A DNA stretch of 14,398 nucleotides from a bacterium (GCA_020061125.1 JAGUYV010000159.1:1-14398), one strand, 5' to 3'; numbered from the stretch's first letter, positions 1-7,179 are shown. The notes: generated by a model from the letters alone, not told the origin. Numbers and translations are program-made.

Positions 1-339
1 CCCTGCCGCCCTGCCCCGCCGGCGGCCGCCGCCGCCGAAAAACACATCGAAAATATCGTCCATGCCGCCGAATCCGAAATCGCTGAATCCGAACCCGCCG
101 CCCGCGCCGCCGTTCTCCAGGCCCGCATGCCCGTACTGGTCGTAAATGCCGCGCTTGCGCTCGTCGGACAGCACGGAATAGGCTTCGCCCAGTTCCTTGA
201 ATCTGGATTCGGCCTCGGGGTCTCCGGGGTTGACATCGGGGTGAAGCTGGCGCGCCAGGCGGCGATAGGCCTTCTTAATCGTTGCGGCGTCGGCCCCGCG
301 GCCCACGCCAAGCACATCGTAATAATCCCGTTTCTCCAT
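1..339 (-). CDS. dnaJ: DnaJ co-chaperone, N-terminal part (cut by window edge)
   Basis: This is the first 113 codons of an Hsp40 co-chaperone, which stimulates DnaK ATPase activity and delivers unfolded clients. It starts [12 protein letters not shown], the usual DnaJ opening, and has the J-domain HPD triad at residues 33-35 followed by the helix ending in [10 protein letters not shown] near residue 75. From about residue 77 a glycine/phenylalanine-rich stretch begins ([19 protein letters not shown]), which is the G/F linker of full-length DnaJ. The zinc-finger and C-terminal substrate domains would lie beyond the left edge. The ATG is 55 bases downstream of the hrcA stop, so the two are probably co-transcribed. 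No strong ribosome site is next to the ATG; the nearest GGAG is about 17 bases away. CbpA-type proteins share this architecture, so canonical DnaJ is likely but not proven. Confidence 0.9.
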   Translation of the reverse strand, partial: MEKRDYYDVLGVGRGADAATIKKAYRRLARQLHPDVNPGDPEAESRFKELGEAYSVLSDERKRGIYDQYGHAGLENGGAGGGFGFSDFGFGGMDDIFDVFFGGGGRRRGRAAG

Positions 340-394
340 GACAGTTGCTTAATGACTCCGTTGACAATCGTTTTTCAAGCCGTGCGCGGGCCTG

Positions 395-1432
395 TCAATC
401 CAGGGACGCGCCGCTCAAGGCGCGGCTCAAGGACTCGGCCACATAGCGCACCAGGGACGAGAGCCGGGCGTAGTGCATGCGCCGCGGTCCGAGCAGGCCC
501 ACCGCGCCCGTGGTGCTGTCCCCGAACCGGAAGTGGCTCTTGATGATGCTGCACGCGCGCAGTTCTTCGAGGGAGTTTTCCACGCCAATGGTGATTTCCG
601 GCAGGCGCTCGCTCGTGGGGATCCGGTAGATGGCCCGGCCCGCGTTGTGGTCTCGCATGGCCTCGAGCACGGGCCGGAGCGTGGCCGCATCCTGAAACTC
701 GGGTTGCGCGATCATGGCCTCGGTCCCATCTACGAACACACGCTGGGACAGGGACAGGATCACCGTTTCGAAGAACGCCATGACCGCGTTGTACAGTTCC
801 TGCTCCGACAGGCGGATTTCCGCGAACACGCTTTCGAGAAAAGGGCCGGACACGGCGTTGATGTGGCGGCCGTGCAGCCGTTCGTTGAGGCGCTGGGCGA
901 TGCGGTCCAGGGGCATGCGCCCGGCGTCGCCGCGCAGGGCCACCAGCCGGTTTTCCACCATGCCGTTGCTCAATACAACCAGAAGCAGCGCGCGGTGCGC
1001 GGACACGGGCGTGAGGTCCACGCGCTGGATCTCGCACCGCTCCATCTCGGGCACGGCCACGAACGCCAGGCATTCGCTCCACCCGCTCAACAACGCCGTG
1101 ATGTCCGCCAGCAGCGCATCCAGGCGCATGTGCAGCACATCGAGCGTTTCCTGCACCATGCGGCCTTCGTCTTCGGCCAGGCGGTATTCGCCGATTAGGT
1201 AATCCACGAAAAAGCGGTAGCCCGCATCCGTGGGCACGCGGCCCGCGGAGGTGTGCGGCTGTTCGAGCAAGCCCTCGCGCTCCAGATCGCTCATGGTATT
1301 GCGGATGGACGCGCTGCTCAAGTTCAGTCCCTGCGCCAGCGCGCCGGACCCCACGGGCCGGTTCGTGCGCACGAACTGCTCAACCACATGCTTGAGCACA
1401 AGGATTTGCCGGTCTTTGCCTGCCATGCTCAT
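395..1432 (-). CDS. hrcA: Heat-inducible transcription repressor HrcA
   Basis: HrcA is the winged-helix repressor that controls chaperone genes and is kept active by GroEL. The N-terminal DNA-binding domain is clear at about residues 1-80: PVGSGALAQGLNLSSASIRN, then MSDLEREGLLEQPHTSAGRVPT and DAGYRFFVDYL, all characteristic of the family. The rest (about residues 90-345) fits the GAF-like and inserted dimerization regions. The length of 345 aa is normal. The start is taken at ATG 1432, preceded by AAAGGCGG; a second ATG two codons later (1426, MAGKDRQ) is also possible. The more upstream in-frame ATG at 1465 lies inside an inverted repeat just after the predicted promoter and is unlikely to be used. 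hrcA lies downstream of the zinc importer genes but appears to have its own promoter at 1490-1518, and it is followed by dnaJ. In many bacteria grpE and dnaK follow hrcA; here they do not. Confidence 0.95.
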   Translation of the reverse strand: MSMAGKDRQILVLKHVVEQFVRTNRPVGSGALAQGLNLSSASIRNTMSDLEREGLLEQPHTSAGRVPTDAGYRFFVDYLIGEYRLAEDEGRMVQETLDVLHMRLDALLADITALLSGWSECLAFVAVPEMERCEIQRVDLTPVSAHRALLLVVLSNGMVENRLVALRGDAGRMPLDRIAQRLNERLHGRHINAVSGPFLESVFAEIRLSEQELYNAVMAFFETVILSLSQRVFVDGTEAMIAQPEFQDAATLRPVLEAMRDHNAGRAIYRIPTSERLPEITIGVENSLEELRACSIIKSHFRFGDSTTGAVGLLGPRRMHYARLSSLVRYVAESLSRALSGASLD

Positions 1433-1454
1433 GCCGCCTTTGCGCGGGAATCCA

Positions 1455-1490
1455 TTAGAGTGCATTCCGCGCGGTTTTACTGCTCTATAA
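1455..1490 (-). promoter_or_regulatory. Inverted repeat in the hrcA leader, candidate repressor site
   Basis: On the minus strand TTATAGAGCA (1481-1490) and TGCACTCTAA (1455-1464) form arms that pair at 8 of 10 positions across a 16-base spacer. The site begins at the -10 box and covers the predicted transcription start, a good place for a repressor. It shares TTA and GAGTGC-like pieces with CIRCE, but order and spacing differ from TTAGCACTC-N9-GAGTGCTAA, so it is not a standard CIRCE. Confidence 0.35.
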
Positions 1491-1518
1491 GAATATTCAA
1501 ATGGCAGGGTGCTGACAA
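1490..1518 (-). promoter_or_regulatory. Predicted sigma70-type promoter of hrcA
   Basis: On the minus strand TTGTCA (1513-1518) is followed after exactly 17 bases by TATTCT (1490-1495). The boxes match the consensus at five and four of six positions. It lies between the znuB stop and the hrcA start, and would start transcription near 1483, about 50 bases before the chosen hrcA ATG. Assigned by eye only. Confidence 0.5.
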
Positions 1519-1549
1519 CCGCGCGCGGGGAGCCATAGAAATGGAGCGT

Positions 1550-2413
1550 TCACTTGAGGGACGCGCGCGCGCGCAGGCGGCGCGAGACCGCGCCCGCCAG
1601 TGTTGCGGCCAGATACGCGGCCGCGGCCAGCACAATGATGGTGGCGCCCGCGGGCAGGTTGGGCGCATAACTCAACGCCAGCCCGCCCGTGGTGAACACC
1701 GCGCAAAGTATTGACGAAAGAATCATGATGCGGCTCATGGACCGCGCCATCTGCCCCGCCACGGCCACGGGCAGGGTGAGCAGCGCGATGACCAGCACGA
1801 TGCCCACCACGCTTACCAGCAGCACCACGGTCAGCGCGGTGAGGCACAGCAGCAGCATGTACAGCGCGTCCACACGCAGCCCGCGAGTACGCGCGAATTC
1901 TTCATCAAAGCAGATGGCCGTGAACTGGTTGAACAAAAGCACGCCCAGGCCCACCACGAAAATATCAAGCGCAATCACCATCCACAGGTCCGCTGGCGTG
2001 ACCATGAGGATGTTGCCGAAAAGATAGCTCATGAGATCCTGGCTGTACCCGGGCGTGCGCGCGATGAACAGCACGCCCGCGGCCATGCCCACGGCCCACA
2101 GGGCCCCGATTATGGTATCTTCGCGTTCGCGCGCGCGAAGACTTACGAACCCGATGATGAAGGCGGCGAGCAACGCCGCGAACACCGCGCCGTGCAGGGG
2201 CTGCAGCCAGGTCCAGCCATGCACCTGTATCAGATAGTTGGCGGCCCCCAGGCCACCGAGCACGCAGTGTGAGATGCCGCCCGCGATGTATCCGATGCGG
2301 CGCATGGTCACATATGTGCCCACCACGCCGCAGGCCACGCTCGCCAGCAGGCCCGTGGCCAGGGCGTACTGCATGAACTTGTAGTTGGCCACGGCGTCAA
2401 GGAATTCGCTCAC
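1550..2413 (-). CDS. znuB: Zinc/metal ABC transporter permease (ABC-3 family)
   Basis: This is the polytopic inner-membrane subunit of a ZnuABC/TroABCD-type importer for divalent metals, most likely zinc. The 287-aa product has the family's features: an N-terminal segment YKFMQYALATGLLASVACG, then GTYVTMRRIGYIAGGISHCVLGGLG, about eight hydrophobic segments, and the cytoplasmic coupling loop DEEFARTRGL at about residues 170-179. The later hydrophobic helices VVLLVSVVGIVLVIALLTLP and ILSSILCAVFTTGGLALSYA are also typical. The start is a GTG at 2413 that overlaps the znuC stop (GTGA). It is preceded by GGAGG nine bases upstream, so the longer in-frame extension over znuC is not real. It is the last gene of the regulator-znuACB operon; the overlap suggests translational coupling with the ATPase. 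Confidence 0.92.
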   Translation of the reverse strand: MSEFLDAVANYKFMQYALATGLLASVACGVVGTYVTMRRIGYIAGGISHCVLGGLGAANYLIQVHGWTWLQPLHGAVFAALLAAFIIGFVSLRAREREDTIIGALWAVGMAAGVLFIARTPGYSQDLMSYLFGNILMVTPADLWMVIALDIFVVGLGVLLFNQFTAICFDEEFARTRGLRVDALYMLLLCLTALTVVLLVSVVGIVLVIALLTLPVAVAGQMARSMSRIMILSSILCAVFTTGGLALSYAPNLPAGATIIVLAAAAYLAATLAGAVSRRLRARASLK

Positions 2414-3195
2414 CGGCAATCGCCTCCGGGGCAGGAGTCCTGGTGGCGCACCATGCGCATTCCCAGTCCGCAGAGCTGCCCGAGCGCCTCCGCGTCCACA
2501 TCCGTGGTGTCGTGCATTTGCACATTTTTCTGAATGCACAGAACGCGTTTCACATACCGGGACACGAACCACAAATCATGGGACACCAGGATGACGGTCA
2601 TACGCTCGTTCATGCGGCCCAGGAGATCATAGAGCTGCGCGGCGACTTCGGAATCCAGGCTGGCCGTAGGCTCGTCCAGAAGCAGGATGTCAGGTTCGGA
2701 CACCAGGGCGCGGGCGATGAGCACGCGCTGGCGCTGACCGCCGGACAGGTCCGAGAATGGCCTGTTGCGCAGATCGGCGAGACCCACCTCGTCGAGCGCA
2801 TCCAGGGCGGCCCTGCGGTCACGCGCGGAGAAAGGGCCGAGGCCCGCGCCGCGCCGCCCCAGCCGGCCCATGAGCGCCACATCCAGCACATGCACGGGAA
2901 AGCGCACATCCGCATAAATGTACTGGGGCACATAGCCCATTCGCGCGCGCGCTCGTTCCGGCGGGCTGCCGAACACGCGCACGGTTCCGGCAAGCGGATG
3001 AAGCAGCCCCAATATCAGCTTTAATATAGTAGTTTTACCGCTGCCGTTCGGCCCCACAATAGCCACGAATTCGCGCTCTTTGATGTCAATGCTCATGTTC
3101 CGCAATACGGGATCTCCATTGAACGCGAAGGTGACGCCGCTGATGCGGACCGCGGGTTCGCCGGGGGCAGGCGTTGTGTTTTTATGGCGCTCCAT
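2410..3195 (-). CDS. znuC: Zinc/metal ABC transporter ATP-binding protein
   Basis: This is the cytoplasmic ATPase that powers the importer. All nucleotide-binding motifs are present in order: Walker A GPNGSGKTT at residues 48-56, Q-loop Gln91, signature LSGGQ at 150-154, Walker B ILLLDEP at 170-176, and the H-loop His206 in VSHD. The length of 261 aa is normal. The start ATG at 3195 has AGGGAGA five bases upstream and lies 20 bases after the znuA stop. The C-terminus holds several cysteines and a histidine (LCGLGMRMVRHQDSCPGGDC), which could bind metal, although that is inference. It overlaps the permease by four bases. Metal specificity is inferred from the neighbouring His-rich binding protein. 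Confidence 0.93.
   Translation of the reverse strand: MERHKNTTPAPGEPAVRISGVTFAFNGDPVLRNMSIDIKEREFVAIVGPNGSGKTTILKLILGLLHPLAGTVRVFGSPPERARARMGYVPQYIYADVRFPVHVLDVALMGRLGRRGAGLGPFSARDRRAALDALDEVGLADLRNRPFSDLSGGQRQRVLIARALVSEPDILLLDEPTASLDSEVAAQLYDLLGRMNERMTVILVSHDLWFVSRYVKRVLCIQKNVQMHDTTDVDAEALGQLCGLGMRMVRHQDSCPGGDCR
2423..2427 (-). promoter_or_regulatory. Ribosome binding site deciding the znuB GTG start
   Basis: GGAGG on the minus strand, nine bases before GTG 2413 and inside the end of znuC. It supports the GTG start rather than an ATG farther upstream. Confidence 0.65.
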
Positions 3196-3215
3196 GCGTT
3201 CTCCCTGCGCGGGCG

Positions 3216-4112
3216 TCAGCGGCTGAATCCGCTCACGATTTCCCGCGCCATGATTTCCATGTTTGCGATGTAATCCTCGGCCAGACCATCCAGGGGAATG
3301 ACCACGCCCCCGATTTCCCGCGCCACCCGGTCCGCGCTTTTTTTCGAGAACTGCGGCTGCACGAAGATGACACGCACGCCGTCTGCGCGCGCCTTGCGGA
3401 TGAGCGCGTCCAGGGTGCGCGCCGCCGGTTCCTTGCCGCCGGTCTCCACGGCGATCTGCTCCAGGCCGTATGCATGCGCGAAATATCCAAACGCAGGGTG
3501 ATACACATAGAACCGCTGGCCCTTGAACGGCTCGAACATGGCCGACAATTTTTGATCCAATGCGCGGAGATCCGCGATCAACGACTCTTTGTTTTTTTCG
3601 TAGGTTTCCCTGTTTTCAGGATCCAGGACGGACAGAACCGCGGCCGTGTTTTCCGCCATGGAGACAGCGTTGCGCGGCGACATCCAGATGTGGGGGTCGA
3701 GTTCCCCGTGCTCCTCGTGATGGCCATGTTCGTGATCATGCTCCACGGCATCGGCGCGATCCACGCCACGGCCCATGTCCTCGATCCGTAACGATCGGTT
3801 CTGCGCCGCCGCCTTTTTCGCGATTTGCCCCTCGAACGGAATGCCGATGGTGAAATACACGCTGGCGCGGCTCAAATCCGCGATTTGCCGGGGCGTTGGC
3901 GTGTAAGTGTGCGGGGACTGCCCCGGGGCGATGAGAATGCGCGTTTGCGCGCGGTCTCCGGCGATGCGATCCACGAAATATTTCTGCGGCGGAATGCTGA
4001 CGAACACCAAGGGCGGCCCCTGCGGTTTTCCCCGGCCCGAGCAGGACGCCAGAAAACCGGGCGCGGTCAAAAGCGCCACGGTAATGATTATCTTTCTGAA
4101 ATGCGTTTTCAT
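3216..4112 (-). CDS. znuA: Zinc/metal ABC transporter substrate-binding lipoprotein (ZnuA-like)
   Basis: This is the high-affinity metal-binding component, anchored at the outer face of the inner membrane. The start ATG 4112 is preceded by AAGGAGGAG and gives a lipoprotein signal: KTHFRK, a hydrophobic stretch, and lipobox LASC with Cys24. Cluster A-I family ligand positions are visible: His68 (GQSPHTYTP), His141 (DPHIWMSP), His205 (YVYHPAFGYF) and Asp275 or Asp280 near the end. Between the first two lies an acidic, histidine-rich loop (EHDHEHGHHEEHGELD, residues 124-139), the feature that separates zinc-type ZnuA/AdcA from manganese-type binding proteins. The mature length (about 275 aa of 298) is typical. 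The ATG overlaps the stop of the RHH regulator (ATGA), so the regulator and znuA are translationally coupled. Confidence 0.93.
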   Translation of the reverse strand: MKTHFRKIIITVALLTAPGFLASCSGRGKPQGPPLVFVSIPPQKYFVDRIAGDRAQTRILIAPGQSPHTYTPTPRQIADLSRASVYFTIGIPFEGQIAKKAAAQNRSLRIEDMGRGVDRADAVEHDHEHGHHEEHGELDPHIWMSPRNAVSMAENTAAVLSVLDPENRETYEKNKESLIADLRALDQKLSAMFEPFKGQRFYVYHPAFGYFAHAYGLEQIAVETGGKEPAARTLDALIRKARADGVRVIFVQPQFSKKSADRVAREIGGVVIPLDGLAEDYIANMEIMAREIVSGFSR

Positions 4113-4405
4113 TGCGGCTCCTCCTTGACTCGTGCGCTGCGCGTGCGGGCGGCGTGTCCGCAAACAAGATGCACCTCGTGGCATTTCGAGCATTCTTCGA
4201 GAAGGTGGTCGCGCATGAATTCCTTCCAGTGTTCTTTCTGGTGCGGGCTAAGCTGTCCTGTGCCGTTGCACACCGGGCAGGTGTTTTCGAGCGCCGAGAG
4301 CACGGCGCCGCGGATAAATTCGCTGCGGTTGGGCAGCCTGCTGATGGCGTCCGCGAGCGCGGCGTCCGCCTTGAATGTGATCACCTGGTGCTTGTTTTTG
4401 CTCAT
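4109..4405 (-). CDS. Small ribbon-helix-helix (CopG/NikR-like) regulator with Cys/His cluster
   Basis: This 98-aa protein is the first gene of the zinc-importer operon. Residues 6-40 fit a ribbon-helix-helix fold: strand HQVITFKAD, then helices ALADAISRL and RSEFIRGAVLSALE. The NRSEFIRGAV segment is typical of RHH regulators. It is followed by a potential metal-binding module: CPVCNGTG (Cys43, Cys46), His55, His59, His67, then ECSKCHEVHLVCGH (Cys72, Cys75, His76, His79, Cys82, His84). The start ATG 4405 has GGAGAACGGCGGA upstream; the longer frame would begin inside the -35 box. Its stop overlaps the znuA start by ATGA. The inference is a zinc-responsive autoregulator of znuACB working in place of, or together with, a Fur-type Zur. 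An RHH domain with NikR-like metal control is the closest known idea, but the NikR ACT-like domain is absent. Confidence 0.85.
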   Translation of the reverse strand: MSKNKHQVITFKADAALADAISRLPNRSEFIRGAVLSALENTCPVCNGTGQLSPHQKEHWKEFMRDHLLEECSKCHEVHLVCGHAARTRSARVKEEPQ

Positions 4406-4460
4406 TCCGCCGTTCTCCGGACACGAATATTCCGCACAAGAAAATGAAGCGCCTGACAAC

Positions 4461-4489
4461 ATCGTATTACACTGTATTACTGCTGTCAA
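4461..4489 (-). promoter_or_regulatory. Promoter of the RHH regulator-znuACB operon
   Basis: On the minus strand a perfect -35 TTGACA (4484-4489) is separated by exactly 17 bases from -10 TACGAT (4461-4466, four of six consensus). Predicted transcription starts near 4454, giving a leader of about 50 bases before ATG 4405. It lies 39 bases beyond the stop of the upstream acylase gene, with no terminator between. Confidence 0.7.
4464..4480 (-). promoter_or_regulatory. Tandem GTAATAC operator candidate inside the promoter
   Basis: GTAATAC occurs twice on the minus strand (4474-4480 and 4464-4470). The copies are exactly 10 bp apart, one helical turn; one lies in the spacer and the other runs into the -10 box. 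Direct repeats on one DNA face fit cooperative binding by RHH dimers, and binding would block RNA polymerase. This is the likely autoregulatory site of the downstream regulator. Confidence 0.55.
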
Positions 4490-4528
4490 CAGGGCTGCGG
4501 CGGTTCTGGTTCCCGATGCGATGGCGAG

Positions 4529-6919
4529 TTATTTTTTTTCTGCGAAGCGCGCGGCCAGATCTTTTGGATCCACGCTAAAGGCCGTGCGGGCGGGATGTTC
4601 GTGGCCGGGATCGCCGCCCCATGGGTCAATGTCGCGCTCCACATCCTTGCGCGTGAGAGGCACGGTCATCCACTGCTTTGCGGCAAACAATTCAGCCTGC
4701 TGAAAAGCGTGCGGCGAGCCTGGGAATACCTTTGCGTCAATCTGGCCATAAGGGGTGATCGCATAGGAGACAGGGTTGCGAGGGTCCATGACATGGGCGT
4801 GAATGAATGAGGAGCCGAAATCGCAAATCACGCGCCCCTTGAGTCCGTTGATTGCGCCATCGGCAAGCTCGCGGTCTCCAAAAGCTTCGTCAATTTGCTC
4901 ATGCCCGCCTGGTTGCTCAAAAGCCCCCATTGCGGCCATGAACAGGGTCTGGATGCCAACGGTGCCGCCTGGAAGAGGGAGTCGGCGCCCCGCCAGGGTC
5001 ATGAAATGCGCCTCGCCCCAGGGGATCTCGATTTTCCCGAAATTCGCCCGCAAATCCCGCGCCACGGCATCGAGTTCATCAAGATACAGGACCATCTCGC
5101 GGAGCGTGGGGGTATAATCCCTCGGAAACCATGGCAGGCCGGAGAAGCGGCGCAAAACAAACATCACGGTCATTCCGGGTTGATCCGCATCTGCGTGCGC
5201 GTTCCATTGCCGCAGGATTTTGTCCAGTTTTTTCACGTCATCGGGCAGTGGAATTTCCCCGAGATTTGACGCATGCGTTTTCCAGCCGCGCTCAATGGCC
5301 TGGATGAAAAGCTGGGAATCCCGAGACAGGGTGCTGAACGCCAGTTTCGTGCGCACATCCTCCATGCTTGTTATGGACCGCGAGCAAGTCAACTCGCGCA
5401 TGAGCAGCCCGCGCGGAGACGAACTGACGGACTCCGGTGTAATATGGTAAGGAATGGATTCCGGCCGCTGGGGATTGGCTTCGCATCCTGCGGCGAACCA
5501 GGGGGCGTCGTTGGCGCTTCGCACCACGCCGCCAAGAGGATTCAGATGGTAGGGCAGTTGGAAATCCGGATCTCCCAGCCGCCACACGCCATGCAGCCAG
5601 TCGTTAAGCAATGTCCAGCCGGGCAGAGGCTTGCCCGTGTCGGGTTTGTGCAGGGGATTGATGTCTCCGTAACGCACGGGCACCCGGCCCGCCCAAATAT
5701 ATGAGATGTTCCCATACTCGTCTCCGAGCACAAAGTTGCGCATGGAAAACTTGGGCGACCGGTTCAGGTGATAATGTGCGTATACGGAATCGAGCCAGGG
5801 CGCTCGAAGCCGTTCGGAGATGTATTTCAGCGGCGCCATGGGGTCAATCACCGTGTCCATGGTTGAGACTTTGATGGCATAACCGTAGTCCGGCCTCTCC
5901 TTGCCCGGAGGGTAATTCCAGAGCCATCCATGCCGGGTGTAATATATCGTCAAGTCAAGGTCTTTCGAGCGCCTGATTTTGATGCGCACATTTTTGCGCT
6001 CCATGGCAACCCATTCGTTGCCCGCCAGGTACATGTCATTTTTTTCGGGATGGATTTTCTCCATGAACACATCGGCGGTATCGGGCTTGTTGCGTGTGAA
6101 TGCGATGCCGGTGTGGGCGCCCCGGCCCGCGGCGAAGAAGGGGCCGACGAATCGGCCGAAAACGGTTTGTCCATTCACCTCAAGGTGCGCCAGAAACACG
6201 GGGCCGTCCCAGGGATCGTGCAAATCTCCATACACAATCGCGGCGCGTTCACGAACCAGCGACGGCCCGATGGCCATGGCGTTGGAACCGCCCCTGTTCC
6301 CAGTCAGAGAAGGAATTTTTCCCTGCGTCTGCTCTTCTTCCGGCGTCAGATTGCCAAACGCACCTTCGGCGTTCTTGTACAGATCCAGGGCCACGAGATC
6401 CTGCGGGGTAATAGGGCCGATGCCTCGGAGAATCTCGCCTCTGTCCACGCCGTCCAGAACGGGATACCTCTTGCTGAACGAATTGGTTTTTCCGGATTCT
6501 TGAATGAAATCATTAAATCCCGCGGCGTATGCGCAGAGCTGTGACTGGATTTCCTCGGGCAGTGAGAGCCACTGCGCTGCAAACTCGTGATAGCCCATAG
6601 CCCGGGAACGGATGTCGCTTTTCAGAAGCTCGGCATTTATTGGATCCGAAGCCAAGCCAGTGCCGAAAAACTCCGATAACCGGCCCTGGGCGCTTAAAAT
6701 GTCCAGGGCGAATTCATACGCATTGTCTTGCGCCTGGGTCCAGCCCAGAGCGTACATGGCCGCTTCCTTACTGTCCGCGAAGATATGCGGAATCGCGTAT
6801 TTGTCCCTGATGATCTCCGCCTTGTGCGGCGCGGCACCGCCTGTCCGTGAAATGCCGCTTAACAGCAAAAACACAATGAAAACCAGGCTTATGAGCCGCC
6901 GGGGGGCCATCTGGCGCAT
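4529..6919 (-). CDS. Exported penicillin acylase family protein (Ntn hydrolase)
   Basis: Members of this family are periplasmic amidases matured by autoproteolysis into two chains. They include penicillin G acylase, acyl-homoserine lactone acylases and PvdQ. The 796-aa product starts at ATG 6919 with GGAGG six bases upstream, and has a signal peptide (MRQMAPRR, hydrophobic core to about residue 22, likely cleavage near GGAA). The family start EIIRDKYAIPHIFADS and the segment GWTQAQDNAYEFALDILSAQGRLSEFFG mark the alpha chain. The likely cleavage point and catalytic N-terminal serine is Ser212 in GGSNAMAIG, where many relatives have SNxW. NPLGGVVRSANDAP near residue 470 carries the Asn expected in the oxyanion hole. 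The C-terminus shows PGGHEQ and the conserved SFIHAHVMDP block. The substrate cannot be told from sequence. The gene is divergent from a HAD gene and upstream of the zinc operon. Confidence 0.9.
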   Translation of the reverse strand: MRQMAPRRLISLVFIVFLLLSGISRTGGAAPHKAEIIRDKYAIPHIFADSKEAAMYALGWTQAQDNAYEFALDILSAQGRLSEFFGTGLASDPINAELLKSDIRSRAMGYHEFAAQWLSLPEEIQSQLCAYAAGFNDFIQESGKTNSFSKRYPVLDGVDRGEILRGIGPITPQDLVALDLYKNAEGAFGNLTPEEEQTQGKIPSLTGNRGGSNAMAIGPSLVRERAAIVYGDLHDPWDGPVFLAHLEVNGQTVFGRFVGPFFAAGRGAHTGIAFTRNKPDTADVFMEKIHPEKNDMYLAGNEWVAMERKNVRIKIRRSKDLDLTIYYTRHGWLWNYPPGKERPDYGYAIKVSTMDTVIDPMAPLKYISERLRAPWLDSVYAHYHLNRSPKFSMRNFVLGDEYGNISYIWAGRVPVRYGDINPLHKPDTGKPLPGWTLLNDWLHGVWRLGDPDFQLPYHLNPLGGVVRSANDAPWFAAGCEANPQRPESIPYHITPESVSSSPRGLLMRELTCSRSITSMEDVRTKLAFSTLSRDSQLFIQAIERGWKTHASNLGEIPLPDDVKKLDKILRQWNAHADADQPGMTVMFVLRRFSGLPWFPRDYTPTLREMVLYLDELDAVARDLRANFGKIEIPWGEAHFMTLAGRRLPLPGGTVGIQTLFMAAMGAFEQPGGHEQIDEAFGDRELADGAINGLKGRVICDFGSSFIHAHVMDPRNPVSYAITPYGQIDAKVFPGSPHAFQQAELFAAKQWMTVPLTRKDVERDIDPWGGDPGHEHPARTAFSVDPKDLAARFAEKK

Positions 6920-6925
6920 TCCGTG

Positions 6926-6930
6926 CCTCC
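6926..6930 (-). promoter_or_regulatory. Ribosome binding site deciding the acylase start
   Basis: GGAGG on the minus strand, six bases before ATG 6919. It selects this start over in-frame ATGs at 6949 and farther upstream, which lack such a site. Confidence 0.75.
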
Positions 6931-6974
6931 GAATCTTGGGGACTGTCATAAAGGGGCGGTAATGCCGTAAAATA

Positions 6975-7011
6975 CCGGAATCGCCGGGGATGTTCTCATT
7001 CGGGATTCCGG
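6975..7011. repeat. Inverted repeat upstream of the acylase gene
   Basis: CCGGAATC (6975-6982) and GATTCCGG (7004-7011) are perfect reverse complements separated by 21 bases. They lie 56-92 bases upstream of the acylase ATG. This could be an operator or a leader hairpin; no T-tract follows on either strand. Confidence 0.45.
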
Positions 7012-7179
7012 CCCGGCGCAGCTGCCGCGGAACACGCATGCCGTGGAACGCGCCTTGTAAATAAGGATACAACAAGTAAGGGAAAAAACAACAGGAATTT
7101 CACGGCGTAACAATCAATGGAATACACAGAAGAAGGCAGGGGCATACACCACGGAAACGCCTGCCAGATGAAAATAATT

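Noticed and set aside
361-398. TTGACA and TGTCAA flanking the hrcA-dnaJ gap as a promoter or stem-loop
   Set aside because: The minus-strand TTGACA has no acceptable -10 at 16-18 bases, and a 6-bp stem over 26 bases is weak. A CTTGAAA nearby resembles a heat-shock sigma -35 but has no CCCCAT-type partner.
375-1082. Second minus-strand frame inside hrcA
   Set aside because: It is Arg/Pro/His-rich in the manner of a shifted frame in GC-rich DNA, and hrcA in the other frame is unmistakable.
1561-1575. Alternating CG run near the end of znuB
   Set aside because: It encodes the Arg/Ala-rich permease tail and fits the base composition; no repeat unit extends beyond the gene.
2414-2572. N-terminal extension of the permease over the end of znuC
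   Set aside because: The extension reads as low-complexity Arg/Gly/Ala sequence. A GTG with an ideal ribosome site lies exactly at the znuC stop.
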